A program made the translations under genes and the position numbers. Positions 18,133 to 26,800 of a stretch of DNA of 64,000 bases are shown one piece after another. Within the stretch, counting starts at the first letter, position 1; every line of letters begins with the position of its first letter. This DNA comes from Nostoc sp. 'Lobaria pulmonaria (5183) cyanobiont' (GTDB lineage Bacteria > Cyanobacteriota > Cyanobacteriia > Cyanobacteriales > Nostocaceae), in contig NZ_CP026692.1 in the NCBI RefSeq assembly GCF_002949795.1, positions 5,068,545 through 5,132,544 on the forward strand, written 5' to 3'. The notes under the pieces were generated by a model. It saw nothing but the letters and a program-made list of their open reading frames with translations, was not told the DNA's origin and did not search any database.

Positions 18133-19608
18133 ATGTCTTCTAAAAAGACAGACGCTCTGTTGAATTGGTTGATAACTTTAACAGTTATATTTGGCTGCTC
18201 GTTGACTGTAATTTTCTTCGCCTTGTCCAGTATTAAAGAGTTGTCAATTCAAGAAAAAATCCAGTATAGAAATCAAGCTTTAACAACTACTGCTATAGTT
18301 TTTCTGGCATCGGCAGCAATGTTTAATACTTATTATGCAGCAAGGCGTGCCCAAGCAATGCAGAAGAGTGCGATCGCATCTGAAAAAAACTTAGAAATTG
18401 GACTGCAAAATGCAAAACTCAATCAAGACAGATTGATTGCAGAGCGCTTTATGGGCGCAATTGCCCAGCTTGGCCATGAAAAGGTTGAAACCCGGACAGG
18501 CGCAATTTATGCTTTAGAAAGGGTTGCTCAGGATTTTCCTCAAGAACACTGGACAATTATGGAAATTCTCACTGCCTTTGTGCGAGAGAATACACCTATC
18601 CAGCACCTAAAAGGGGAGCAACAACAGCCGGAATATCAAGAAGCAGTTTATTCAAGTAAGAGTAGAACTAGGTCGCGTCTGACACCGCAGGTAGATCAAA
18701 ATCTCCATGAAGAATTTCCCAAAATACGCACTGATATTCAAGCAGCCCTGACTGTTATCGGTAGGCGTAATTTACTCGAAGACCCAAAAGATCAGACACT
18801 TGATTTACGTAACACCGACATTAGACAAGCAGACCTGCTAAAAACTAACCTGCAACAAGCTGACCTGCGTGGGGCTGACTTGAGTGGGGCTGACTTGCGT
18901 GGGGCTGACTTGAGTGGATGTGACCTTAGTGGCGCTAAACTTATTAGGTCGATTCTCTATGAAACCAAATTACTAAAAGCTAGTTTATATGGAGCCAACC
19001 TTTGTTGGGCTAACTTGAATCGTACCAATCTCTCTGGAGCAAACCTGCGTTCAGCTAACCTCTCTGGTGCAAGTCTGCGTGCAGCTAATTTACAGGGGGC
19101 GAACCTTTATAAAGCTAACTTACAACAAGCCACCTTAAAAATGGCTAACCTCTCTGGAGCAAAGTTATTTTTAGCTAACTTGCAAGGAGCAAAATTGGGT
19201 AAAGCCAACCTCCACCAAACGGGTTTGATTGGTGCTAATCTTTGTGGGGCTAACTTAAATGGAGCTAACCTTTCTGGGGCTAATTTGAATGCAGCCAAAC
19301 TCCACCAAACAGAAGTTTATTTTGCCAACCTTTCGGAAGCCAGCTTAACTGAAGCTGACCTGTATCAGGCTAATCTGATTGGAGCAAACTTGTATAGGGC
19401 AACCTTTTATCAAGCTAACCTGACTCAGGCAAACCTCATGGGGGCTAACTTTTCAGAAGCTAATCTCAGTGATGTCAAACTGGAAGGGACTATTTTGACA
19501 GGAGCGAAAAACTTAGAGTTGGAGCAGATTAGAGAGGCACTTGGCGATCGCACTACTCGCCTACCTGATTATATAGAAGCACCGACAGATTGGCGACAAT
19601 CAGGTTGA
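18133..19608 (+). CDS. Membrane-anchored pentapeptide-repeat protein
   Basis: A 491-residue protein. Two hydrophobic spans at about 11-35 (WLITLTVIFGCSLTVIFFAL) and 50-68 (TTTAIVFLASAAMFNTYYAA) form a hairpin anchor. A conserved soluble module follows (ERFMGAIAQLGHEKVETRTG, ALERVAQDFPQEHWTIMEIL, IRTDIQAALTVIGRRN). About 45 pentapeptides (residues about 220-460; ADLRGADLSGADLRGADLSG) make a long beta helix. The end is LEQIREALGDRTTRLPDYIE then PTDWRQSG. The same plan occurs at 35770-37011. The family is common in Nostocales; it has no enzymatic motif and an unknown role. The 3' end and the bases after it are duplicated at 21535-21671. Confidence 0.92.
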   Translation: MSSKKTDALLNWLITLTVIFGCSLTVIFFALSSIKELSIQEKIQYRNQALTTTAIVFLASAAMFNTYYAARRAQAMQKSAIASEKNLEIGLQNAKLNQDRLIAERFMGAIAQLGHEKVETRTGAIYALERVAQDFPQEHWTIMEILTAFVRENTPIQHLKGEQQQPEYQEAVYSSKSRTRSRLTPQVDQNLHEEFPKIRTDIQAALTVIGRRNLLEDPKDQTLDLRNTDIRQADLLKTNLQQADLRGADLSGADLRGADLSGCDLSGAKLIRSILYETKLLKASLYGANLCWANLNRTNLSGANLRSANLSGASLRAANLQGANLYKANLQQATLKMANLSGAKLFLANLQGAKLGKANLHQTGLIGANLCGANLNGANLSGANLNAAKLHQTEVYFANLSEASLTEADLYQANLIGANLYRATFYQANLTQANLMGANFSEANLSDVKLEGTILTGAKNLELEQIREALGDRTTRLPDYIEAPTDWRQSG

Positions 19609-19680
19609 GTTATCGTAGCATCAGTTAATTATTTGGGCGCATTCTACCGTTTTTACAAAATACTACTATAGTTTCTACCA
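19544..19680. repeat. Duplicated tail of the pentapeptide gene, copy 1
   Basis: The last about 65 bases of the pentapeptide gene and the following about 70 bases recur in the same orientation at 21535-21671. Shared blocks include CTCGCCTACCTGATTATAT, GAAGCACCGACA, TTATTTGGGCG and ATTCTACCGTTT. The histidine kinase gene lies exactly between the two copies, on the opposite strand. Confidence 0.8.
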
Positions 19681-21375
19681 TCAGCTTGCCTTTACTGGAA
19701 TTTGAATTACAAACTGCGTTTCCTGTCCTGAAGTTGAATAGCACTCCAATGTTCCGCCGTGTTTGACCGTGATAATTTGGTAGCTGATAGACAATCCCAG
19801 CCCCGTCCCTTTACCTACAGGTTTTGTTGTATAGAACGGATCAAAGATGCGTTGTCTCACAGATTCAGGCATTCCTGAACCGTTATCTGCAATGACAATT
19901 TTTACCTGATTTTGAGTGTTGATATCGGTTGAAATTGTGATTTGGCTGAGATTCTCTGATATCTGTTGATAGCTGCGATCGCAATTGTATTCCTCTAGCG
20001 CGTCAATTGCATTTGTGAGAATATTCATAAACACCTGATTGAGTTGACCCGCATAACATTCCACTAACGGCAGATCGCCATAGTGTTTGACTACATGAAT
20101 TTCTGGGCATTCTGGTCTAGCTTTCAGGCGATGTTCCAGAATCATTAGCGTACTATCAATCCCAGCATGAAGGTTAACAGATTTTAGTTCTGCTTCATCC
20201 ATGCGAGAAAATGTGCGGAGCGATTGAACAATATCACTAATTCGCGTCGTTCCCACTTTCATAGAAGCAAGCATTTTAGGCAAATCTTCTGCTAAAAATT
20301 CTAAGTCAATCTCCTCAATCATTTCCTGAATTCCCTGACTTGTTTGAGGATACTCCTGTTCATACATCTTGAGCAAAGCCACTAGAGCAATTACATACTC
20401 ATTTAGATAAGTCACATTTGCATGAATGAAATTGACTGGATTATTAATTTCGTGAGCAACTCCCGCCACCAACTGTCCTAAGCTCGACATCTTTTCTGTC
20501 TGTACCAATTGGGATTGAGTTTTTAAGAGAGTCTCTAGCGTCTCTTGCAATTCTTGAGTTCGTTCTTCAACTCGATGTTCCAGCGTATCATGAGCTTCCT
20601 GGATCGGTTGAGCGATCGCCCGACTCAGCAGCCATGCCAGTGTCAGTGATGCGCCCAATCCCACTAGAATGATGATCATAGCCGCAAATTGGTTTTGCTT
20701 TGCTGCCTTATTGCCAGATTCTTGAATTTGAACTGCAAAATCTTGATTGTTTTTGAGCAGACTTTGTAATGAAGTATTAGCTTTTTCATAAAGTAATTCT
20801 CTAGTTGGTGTATTGGACTGCAATTGATTGTAGAGAGCTAAAGCAGACTCGACGCGCTTTATTTGAGGCAAATTCTGTTGTCTCCGATGCCCCAGTTTTG
20901 CTTGCATTAACTCCGGTTGAGAAATATTAAGCTCATAGAACTTTCGCTCTAAACTCATAAATTCCTGGTGGGCTTGCTTCCAGACTTTCCAATTTTGGAT
21001 GAACTGTTCTGATAACTGTTGCTCTACTGGGTTGTTGAGCGGCGTATTCAACGCTTGCTGCGTATTCAACGCTTGCTCCCATCCCTGATCAATTTGTTTC
21101 CAGGCTTTGTCAATCTGCACCAAAGTCAACTGCCGCTGTTGCTTTGTCAAGGTTTGGTTAAGCAATAGCCGTTCGGAGGACTCAATTTGAATTTGTCCTT
21201 CGCTGATTTTCCACAAGCCATCCACACTGGGTAAATCGTTGTTAGCCAGCTCGTCGATATAGCTTGATAGCTTTGAAATACTGCTATAGGAACCTGTACC
21301 CACTATCAGAATGATTGCAGTAATCACCCCAAAAGAACCAAAAAGTTTTACCTGCAAATTTAGTTTGGAGAACAT
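19681..21375 (-). CDS. Membrane sensor histidine kinase
   Basis: A 564-residue sensor kinase from the ATG at 21375, which has AAAGG just upstream; an upstream ATG at 21390 adds five residues. A first membrane span is at about 8-30 (VKLFGSFGVITAIILIVGTG), then a large extracytoplasmic helical bundle of the MCP four-helix type (about 31-230) and a second span (AAMIIILVGLGASLTLAWLL). A coiled-coil HAMP-less linker (RVEERTQELQETLETLLKTQ) precedes the kinase core. The H box is GQLVAGVAHEINNPVNF, the N box FMNILTNAIDAL, with G boxes IVIADNGSGMP and GKGTGLGLSI. No partner regulator adjoins it. It lies on the opposite strand inside a duplicated pentapeptide region, which suggests insertion. Confidence 0.93.
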   Translation of the reverse strand: MFSKLNLQVKLFGSFGVITAIILIVGTGSYSSISKLSSYIDELANNDLPSVDGLWKISEGQIQIESSERLLLNQTLTKQQRQLTLVQIDKAWKQIDQGWEQALNTQQALNTPLNNPVEQQLSEQFIQNWKVWKQAHQEFMSLERKFYELNISQPELMQAKLGHRRQQNLPQIKRVESALALYNQLQSNTPTRELLYEKANTSLQSLLKNNQDFAVQIQESGNKAAKQNQFAAMIIILVGLGASLTLAWLLSRAIAQPIQEAHDTLEHRVEERTQELQETLETLLKTQSQLVQTEKMSSLGQLVAGVAHEINNPVNFIHANVTYLNEYVIALVALLKMYEQEYPQTSQGIQEMIEEIDLEFLAEDLPKMLASMKVGTTRISDIVQSLRTFSRMDEAELKSVNLHAGIDSTLMILEHRLKARPECPEIHVVKHYGDLPLVECYAGQLNQVFMNILTNAIDALEEYNCDRSYQQISENLSQITISTDINTQNQVKIVIADNGSGMPESVRQRIFDPFYTTKPVGKGTGLGLSISYQIITVKHGGTLECYSTSGQETQFVIQIPVKAS

Positions 21376-21715
21376 AGCACCTTTACCCATTCACGATGCT
21401 AAATACAGCATTCGCTGTTCTTTAGGATTCCCCAAACATCTAGCAGGCTAACTATTTATGAAGCCCACAATTCTAGATAATACCTTAACGTTTTTATTAT
21501 CTAAGAAAATAAAAATTCGAGCCGAAGGCAATTAGCGATCGCACCACTCGCCTACCTGATTATATTGAAGCACCGACACATTGGCGGCAATCTGGTTAAA
21601 TTACCGCAGCATCATTCGTTATTTGGGCGTATTCTACCGTTTCTACTTAATGCTTGCTATAGTTTTTACCAAAAGTCTCCGTAACAATTCTGGAGATGAG
21701 GAAGAAACTTAATTT
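21376..21715. other. Spacer holding the second copy of the duplicated pentapeptide tail
   Basis: This region lies upstream of the kinase and before the deleted pentapeptide paralogue. 21535-21671 duplicates 19544-19680. The coding part of the copy (ending at the TAA near 21600) still reads RTTRLPDYIEAPTHWRQSG in one frame. There is no other gene. Confidence 0.7.
21535..21671. repeat. Duplicated tail of the pentapeptide gene, copy 2
   Basis: Diverged direct copy of 19544-19680, including the coding tail, stop codon region and 3' flank. Differences are scattered substitutions (for example ACAGATTGGCGAC against ACACATTGGCGGC), so the duplication is not recent. Confidence 0.8.
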
Positions 21716-21972
21716 ATGTTTGATAACAACACAGACGCTCTAATAAATTGGTTAATAGTTCTACCATTTATATTTATTCTTTTTTTAATTGCTGTTTTTT
21801 TAGCCTTTGTGAATGTTGAGGGATTATCAATAGAGCAAAGATTAGATTATGGAAAGGAGCAATCTTCAGGGGAGCCAAAAATCTAGAACAACAGCAGATT
21901 GAATCGGCAAAAGGCGATCGCACAACTATCTTACCGGAAAATCTTCAACCACCCGAACATTGGAACACTTAA
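21716..21972 (+). pseudogene. Internally deleted pentapeptide membrane protein remnant
   Basis: The ATG at 21716 opens a frame resembling the N-terminal anchor of the 18133 gene (FDNNTDALINWLIVLPFIFI), reaches GLSIEQRLDYGKEQS, then stops at a TAG near 21884. From about 21856 another frame continues as GAIFRGAKNLEQQQIESAKG and DRTTILPENLQPPEHWNT to a TAA at 21970-21972, the typical C-terminal end. The soluble module and all but one or two pentapeptides are missing, and a frameshift separates the ends. This is a clear deletion pseudogene. Confidence 0.85.
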
Positions 21973-22140
21973 ATCTCACCCTTAGATACTGAAACTTGAA
22001 CCTTTGAGCATCATCGCCGAACCTTTTAGCTTCATCGATAATCACTCAATCTGAAGAAGTTTTTTCCGAAATAGCCGCTTTATCGTCTGTATAATCACTG
22101 AAATGGGCAAGAGCCTTAGGCTGATTTCGGGTAATTTGTG

Positions 22141-23439
22141 ATGAAACTAGATTTAGTCAGGTTTTTTCAAGCTTGCAACCCCAGTAAAACTCTGGTCGTG
22201 AGCAAACCGGAGGATAGACAATATTATATTGATTTCTCTAAAGTGCGTGGTGCAAGGATTATTGAGGAACTTGGGCGAACTATCACCCGCCTTTCACCTG
22301 AGCAAGCCACTTGTCAATTGTTTACCGGACATATCGGTTGTGGCAAATCCACAGAATTACTGCGGCTAAAGGCAGAGTTAGAGCAGCAGGGATTTCATGT
22401 GGTTTATTTCGAGTCTAGCCAAAGCCTGGATATGGCTGATATTGATGTTACAGATATTTTATTGGCAGTAGCTCGTGAGGTTAGTCAAAGTCTGGAAGCA
22501 ATCAAAATTAATCTCAAGCCAGGATACTTTCAAACTCTGTTTACTGAACTTGGTGAATTTTTGCAAACGCCGATAGAACTTGGGGGAGAGTTATCTGTAG
22601 GTATTGCCAAGATTACTGCCAAAACTAAAGATAGTCCTAAACTTCGCGGTCAGTTACGGCAATATTTAGAACCGCGCACCAACGGCATTTTAGAATCAAT
22701 TAATAAAGAATTGCTCAAGCCTGCTAGAGAAAAACTCATGCAGCAGGGTAAAAAAGGACTGGTGGTAATTATAGATAATCTCGACAGAGTGGATAATTCT
22801 CAAAAACCTTCCGGTCATTATCAGCCAGAATATCTCTTTGTGGAACGGGGCGAACAGTTAAACCAGCTAAATTGTCATGTTGTTTATACCATTCCGTTAG
22901 TGTTGATTTTTTCCAACGCTTTAGGAAGGTTAACAAATCGCTTTGGCGTAGACCCCAAGGTTTTGCCGATGGTTCCTGTGGAATTACAAGATGGTTCGCA
23001 ATTTTCACAGGGAATTGTACTGCTGCAACAGATGGTTATGGCGAGGGCTTTTCCTGGTGTCAGTTGGGAACAAAGCCGGAATTTAATTACTGAGGTTTTT
23101 GATAGTCCTGATACTTTAGAGCGACTTTGCCAAGTTAGCGGTGGTCATTTGCGTAACTTGTTGATGTTATTGTTTCGCTGTCTTCAGCAAGAAGACCCAC
23201 CTTTGTCGCGGGAGTGTGTGGATAGGGTGATTAAACAACGCCGCAATGAGCTAACTTTGGCAATTACGCCCGATGAATGGGAATTACTACGTGAGGTAGC
23301 GCAAGAGAAAAACTTGAGAGGTCATGAAAGATACGAACTTTTGCTCCGCAGTATGTTTGTATTTGAATACCGGAATGAGGATGGTTCGTGGTTTGATATC
23401 AATCCGATTTTGGCACAAGCCAAGGAATTTAGGTTATAA
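22141..23439 (+). CDS. P-loop ATPase associated with a STAND/WD40 protein
   Basis: A 432-residue protein from the ATG at 22141; a GTG just before it (22138) is the alternative start. The Walker A motif is GHIGCGKST (residues 63-71), the Walker B motif is LVVIIDNLDRVD (about 210), and a sensor-like TIPLVLIFSNALGR follows. The C-terminal part (LERLCQVSGGHLRNLLMLLF, then a winged-helix-like ELLREVAQEKNLRGHERYEL) fits AAA/KAP-like or STAND-type switch ATPases. No membrane span or nuclease domain is visible. It precedes the 1754-residue STAND/WD40 gene on the same strand, separated only by a 21-bp minisatellite. The pairing suggests one system, possibly immunity or signalling. The exact ATPase clade is unresolved. 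Confidence 0.8.
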   Translation: MKLDLVRFFQACNPSKTLVVSKPEDRQYYIDFSKVRGARIIEELGRTITRLSPEQATCQLFTGHIGCGKSTELLRLKAELEQQGFHVVYFESSQSLDMADIDVTDILLAVAREVSQSLEAIKINLKPGYFQTLFTELGEFLQTPIELGGELSVGIAKITAKTKDSPKLRGQLRQYLEPRTNGILESINKELLKPAREKLMQQGKKGLVVIIDNLDRVDNSQKPSGHYQPEYLFVERGEQLNQLNCHVVYTIPLVLIFSNALGRLTNRFGVDPKVLPMVPVELQDGSQFSQGIVLLQQMVMARAFPGVSWEQSRNLITEVFDSPDTLERLCQVSGGHLRNLLMLLFRCLQQEDPPLSRECVDRVIKQRRNELTLAITPDEWELLREVAQEKNLRGHERYELLLRSMFVFEYRNEDGSWFDINPILAQAKEFRL

Positions 23440-23518
23440 ATCGGCTGTAGAGGACTAGAGTTGTACGCTCTTAGCTATCAGGTATTTTGTAAAATGGCAC
23501 AACGTTAGCGGTGTCAGC

Positions 23519-23770
23519 AATTACGGGAACCGTATCAACAAGTGCGGGAGCTATATCGGCAAGTGCGGGAGCTATATCGGCAAGTGCGGGAGTTACATCA
23601 ACAAGTGCGGGAGCTATATCAGCAAGTGCGGGAGCTATATCGGCAAGTGCGGGAGTTACATCAACAAGTGCGGGAGCTACATCAACAAGTGCGGGAGCTA
23701 TATCAACAAGTGCAGGAGCTATATCAGCAAGTGCAGGAGCCATATCAGCAAGTGTGGGAGCCGTGTCAGT
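23519..23770. repeat. 21-bp minisatellite, twelve units
   Basis: Eleven clear 21-bp units starting AAGTGCGGGAGCTATATCGGC run from 23540 to 23770, preceded by one degenerate unit (23519-23539). Units vary at a few positions (CTATATC/TTACATC, GGC/AAC/AGC, GCGGG/GCAGG). Because 21 is divisible by three and no frame has a stop, every frame is a heptapeptide repeat: VRELYRQ, SAGAISA, or PALVDIA on the other strand. This spacing is not CRISPR-like, as there are no spacers. Confidence 0.92.
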
Positions 23771-23898
23771 TGTCATCTTCACAACTACAGCTTTTTACAA
23801 CTAGCAGAAATCGTCCGTCGTCCTTCGTGCCTCCTGCCTCCTGCCTCAAAACCCGTAGCTTTGTACTTCATGCAAAACAAAACTACTGTATGTTATGA
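23542..23898 (+). CDS. Possible heptad-repeat coiled-coil protein overlapping the STAND gene
   Basis: This frame reads the minisatellite as VRELYRQ/VRELHQQ heptads, with Val and Leu at coiled-coil a and d positions. Its TGA overlaps the ATG of the STAND gene (ATGA, 23895-23898), the arrangement of translationally coupled genes. Against a real protein: the only start is one of several GTGs within the repeat, an in-frame ATG at 23494 is cut off by TAG four codons later, and the C-terminal 45 residues (SSSQLQLFTTSRNRPSSFVP) look like translated spacer. It could be a genuine partner, a decayed gene, or coincidence of the repeat period. Confidence 0.3.
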   Translation: MRELYRQVRELYRQVRELHQQVRELYQQVRELYRQVRELHQQVRELHQQVRELYQQVQELYQQVQEPYQQVWEPCQLSSSQLQLFTTSRNRPSSFVPPASCLKTRSFVLHAKQNYCML

Positions 23899-26800
23899 GT
23901 AATCAGCAAGAACCGGAAAATTTAGCCTTTGACAATGAGAGTTCATTACAAACTTTAGTCAGAGCAATTACCTTTTCGCAGGGGCAATTTTCGCTGATTA
24001 TATTGCGCTGTAATTATCTTGCTTTACGTCAGCGCATCGTAGAACGGCTGCACCAAGTCTCTCCTGTGGAAATATGCGAAATTACCTTACCTGCATCAGT
24101 CAAAACGCTTTACACAAATATACGCGAACAACTTGGAGATGAACAGCCACCTGCGTTGATGATTTTTGGTTTAGAGTCGGTTAAAGATATTGATACAGTT
24201 CTGACTTCAGCTAACCAAGTACGGGAGGAGTTTAGAAAGAGCTTCCCGTTTCCGATATTGTTGTGGGTTAATGATTCAGTTCTGCAAAAATTTATTCGAT
24301 TAGCAACTGATTTAGAAAATTGGGCAACTGTTATTGAGTTTGAAAACACTACTGATGAGTTAGTCAATTTCCTTCAGCAAAAAACTGATGAAATCTTTGC
24401 TGGTGATGTAAAACCCAATTCCCAAATGTGCCGGGAACTAGAAACCGCCCGTCAAGATTTGCAAAATCGAGGAGAAGTATTAGAAGCAGCACTTCAAGCA
24501 AGTTTAGAGTTTTTGCTTGGTTTAAATGATTATCTACATGACCAGATAGATTCTGCTCTATCACATTATCAACAAAGCTTGGGGTTCTGGCGACAAAGTA
24601 ATTATTTAGAGCGACAAGGTATATTACTCGTTAATATTGCTTTAGCTTATAACCGCCAATCTGAAAAAATTCCAACAGAAAATCAACGCTATTGGCAAGA
24701 GTCGAGAAATTACTTTCAGCAAGCTATTGAGATTTTTGAACAAGCACAACGTTCAGATTTAGTTGCCAAACATATTACTGAACTGGGTGAAGTGCTGCGA
24801 CATTTACAAGCATGGTCAGAGTTACAAAGCCTTGTGGAAAAATCTCTGCCGCTACATCAAAATTATGGCACGCCGTTGCAGTTGGCTCAAGATTATGGTT
24901 TTTTGGCAGAAGTAGCTTTAGAGCAGTCACGCTGGGATGAAGCTAATCAACTTGCTGGACAAGCATTGCAAATCTTAGCTGATATTCCTAATCTTCAATC
25001 AGATGAATTGGGATTGTATCGGTTTATTTTAGCAAAATCTCAACAAGGTTTAGGTGAATATCAAGTAGCGATTAATAGTTTAAAAACTGCAAAGCTGGAA
25101 AGTAATCATCAGTACAACCCACAACTATATATATCTATATTAGAAAGGTTGCGTTTACTTTACTTTGAACAAGGTGAATATCTCAAAGCTTTTCACATTA
25201 AGCAAGAGCAATTACAAATTGAACAGCAGTATGGTTTCCGCGCTTTTGTTGGTGCATCATATCTAAATCCTCAGCGACAGGCAATTAATTATACACAGTT
25301 GCAAGTAGAAAACCCGGAAACAATTGCTGAAGAAATTCCTGCTTCTGGTCGGGGACAAGATGTGAAGCGGTTGCGAGAAAGAATTGGCGGGACTGAGCAT
25401 AAATTGACTGTAATTCATGGTCAGTCAGGAGTGGGTAAAAGTTCGATTTTACAAGGTGGATTAATACCAGCGTTGCAACAGCAAGCAATTGGTGAGCGAG
25501 ATGCTTTACCTATTTTGTTGCGAGTTTATACAGATTGGGTGGGAATGTTGGGGCGGATTTTGGCTAAGGCTTTTGAGGAAGTTAGAGGTATTCAATTATC
25601 TGTTAATCTTGATTCTTCAGCAGCTATTTTAGAACAATTACGGAGAAATGCTGACCGGAATTTGTTGACAGTTTTAATCTTTGACCAGTTTGAGGAGTTT
25701 TTCTTTGTTTATCCAGACCAAGGTCAACGACGAGCATTTTATGAGTTTTTGCGAGTTTGTCTGGATATTCCTTTTGTCAAAGTAATTCTATCTTTGCGAG
25801 AAGATTATTTACATTATTTATTAGAGTTAGATCGTTTATTTGATTTGAGTGTAATTAATAATAATATTCTCGATAAAAATATTCGCTATTATTTGGGTAA
25901 CTTTTCGCCAGATGATGCTAAAGCAGTTGTGCAGAGTTTAACAGCACGCTCTCACTTTTATTTAGAGCCTGCACTGATTGATGAATTAGTGCAGGATTTA
26001 GCAGGTGAGTTGGGGGAAGTACGCCCGATTGAGTTACAAATTGTGGGTACACAACTGCAAACTGACAAAATTACAACTTTAGAAAAGTATCGTCAGTTTG
26101 GCACTAAAGAAAAACTGGTTGAGCGATTTTTAGAAGAAGTTATTCATGATTGTGGGGCGGAGAATGAGCAGGTTGCACGACTGGTTTTATATTTACTCAC
26201 AGATGAAAATGGTACTCGTCCTCTGAAGACTCGTGCTGAGTTAGCAGCAGATTTGCCAGCAGAAGTTGAGAAACTAGATTTGGTGTTAGAGATTTTCGTG
26301 GCATCAAGGTTAGTATTGCAGTTACCAGAATCGCCGGCTGACCGTTATCAATTGGTTCATGATTACCTCGTGTCGTTTATTCGCCAACAACAGGGCGATG
26401 AGATATTAGCAGAACTAGCTAGAGAGCGAGAACAACGCTTGCAAGCAGAAGAGAAACTGAAGCTTGAACAAGATGCAAGGCAGATATTAGTTGATGCTCA
26501 ACAACAAGCCAAGCGACAAATTCGCCAAGGACGGATGCAGTTGACGGTGAGTTCTGGTTTAGCGGTATGTCTATTATTATTGGCAGGTATATCATCGAGA
26601 TATGCATTGAGTCAAATTCAAGTAGCTAAAGATGCTGGGAATAAAAAGCAACAGGCAGAAAAAAACTTTACAACTGCTGAAGCCAATTACAATCAAGTAA
26701 CTCAACGCTTGCAAGCTACACAAAAGCAACAGGTAGTAACACAAAATAAAGCGGATGAATTAGAAACTAAGAAGAAAGTTGCAGAGCAAAAATTTCAAGC

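Noticed and set aside
23519-23770. CRISPR array
   Set aside because: Units are contiguous 21-mers with no unique spacers and no cas genes nearby.
23471-23804. Plus-strand SAGAISA and minus-strand PALVDIA heptapeptide frames in the minisatellite
   Set aside because: A 21-bp repeat without stops opens every frame. These low-complexity frames have no start or neighbour support, unlike the VRELYRQ frame, which at least overlaps the next gene.
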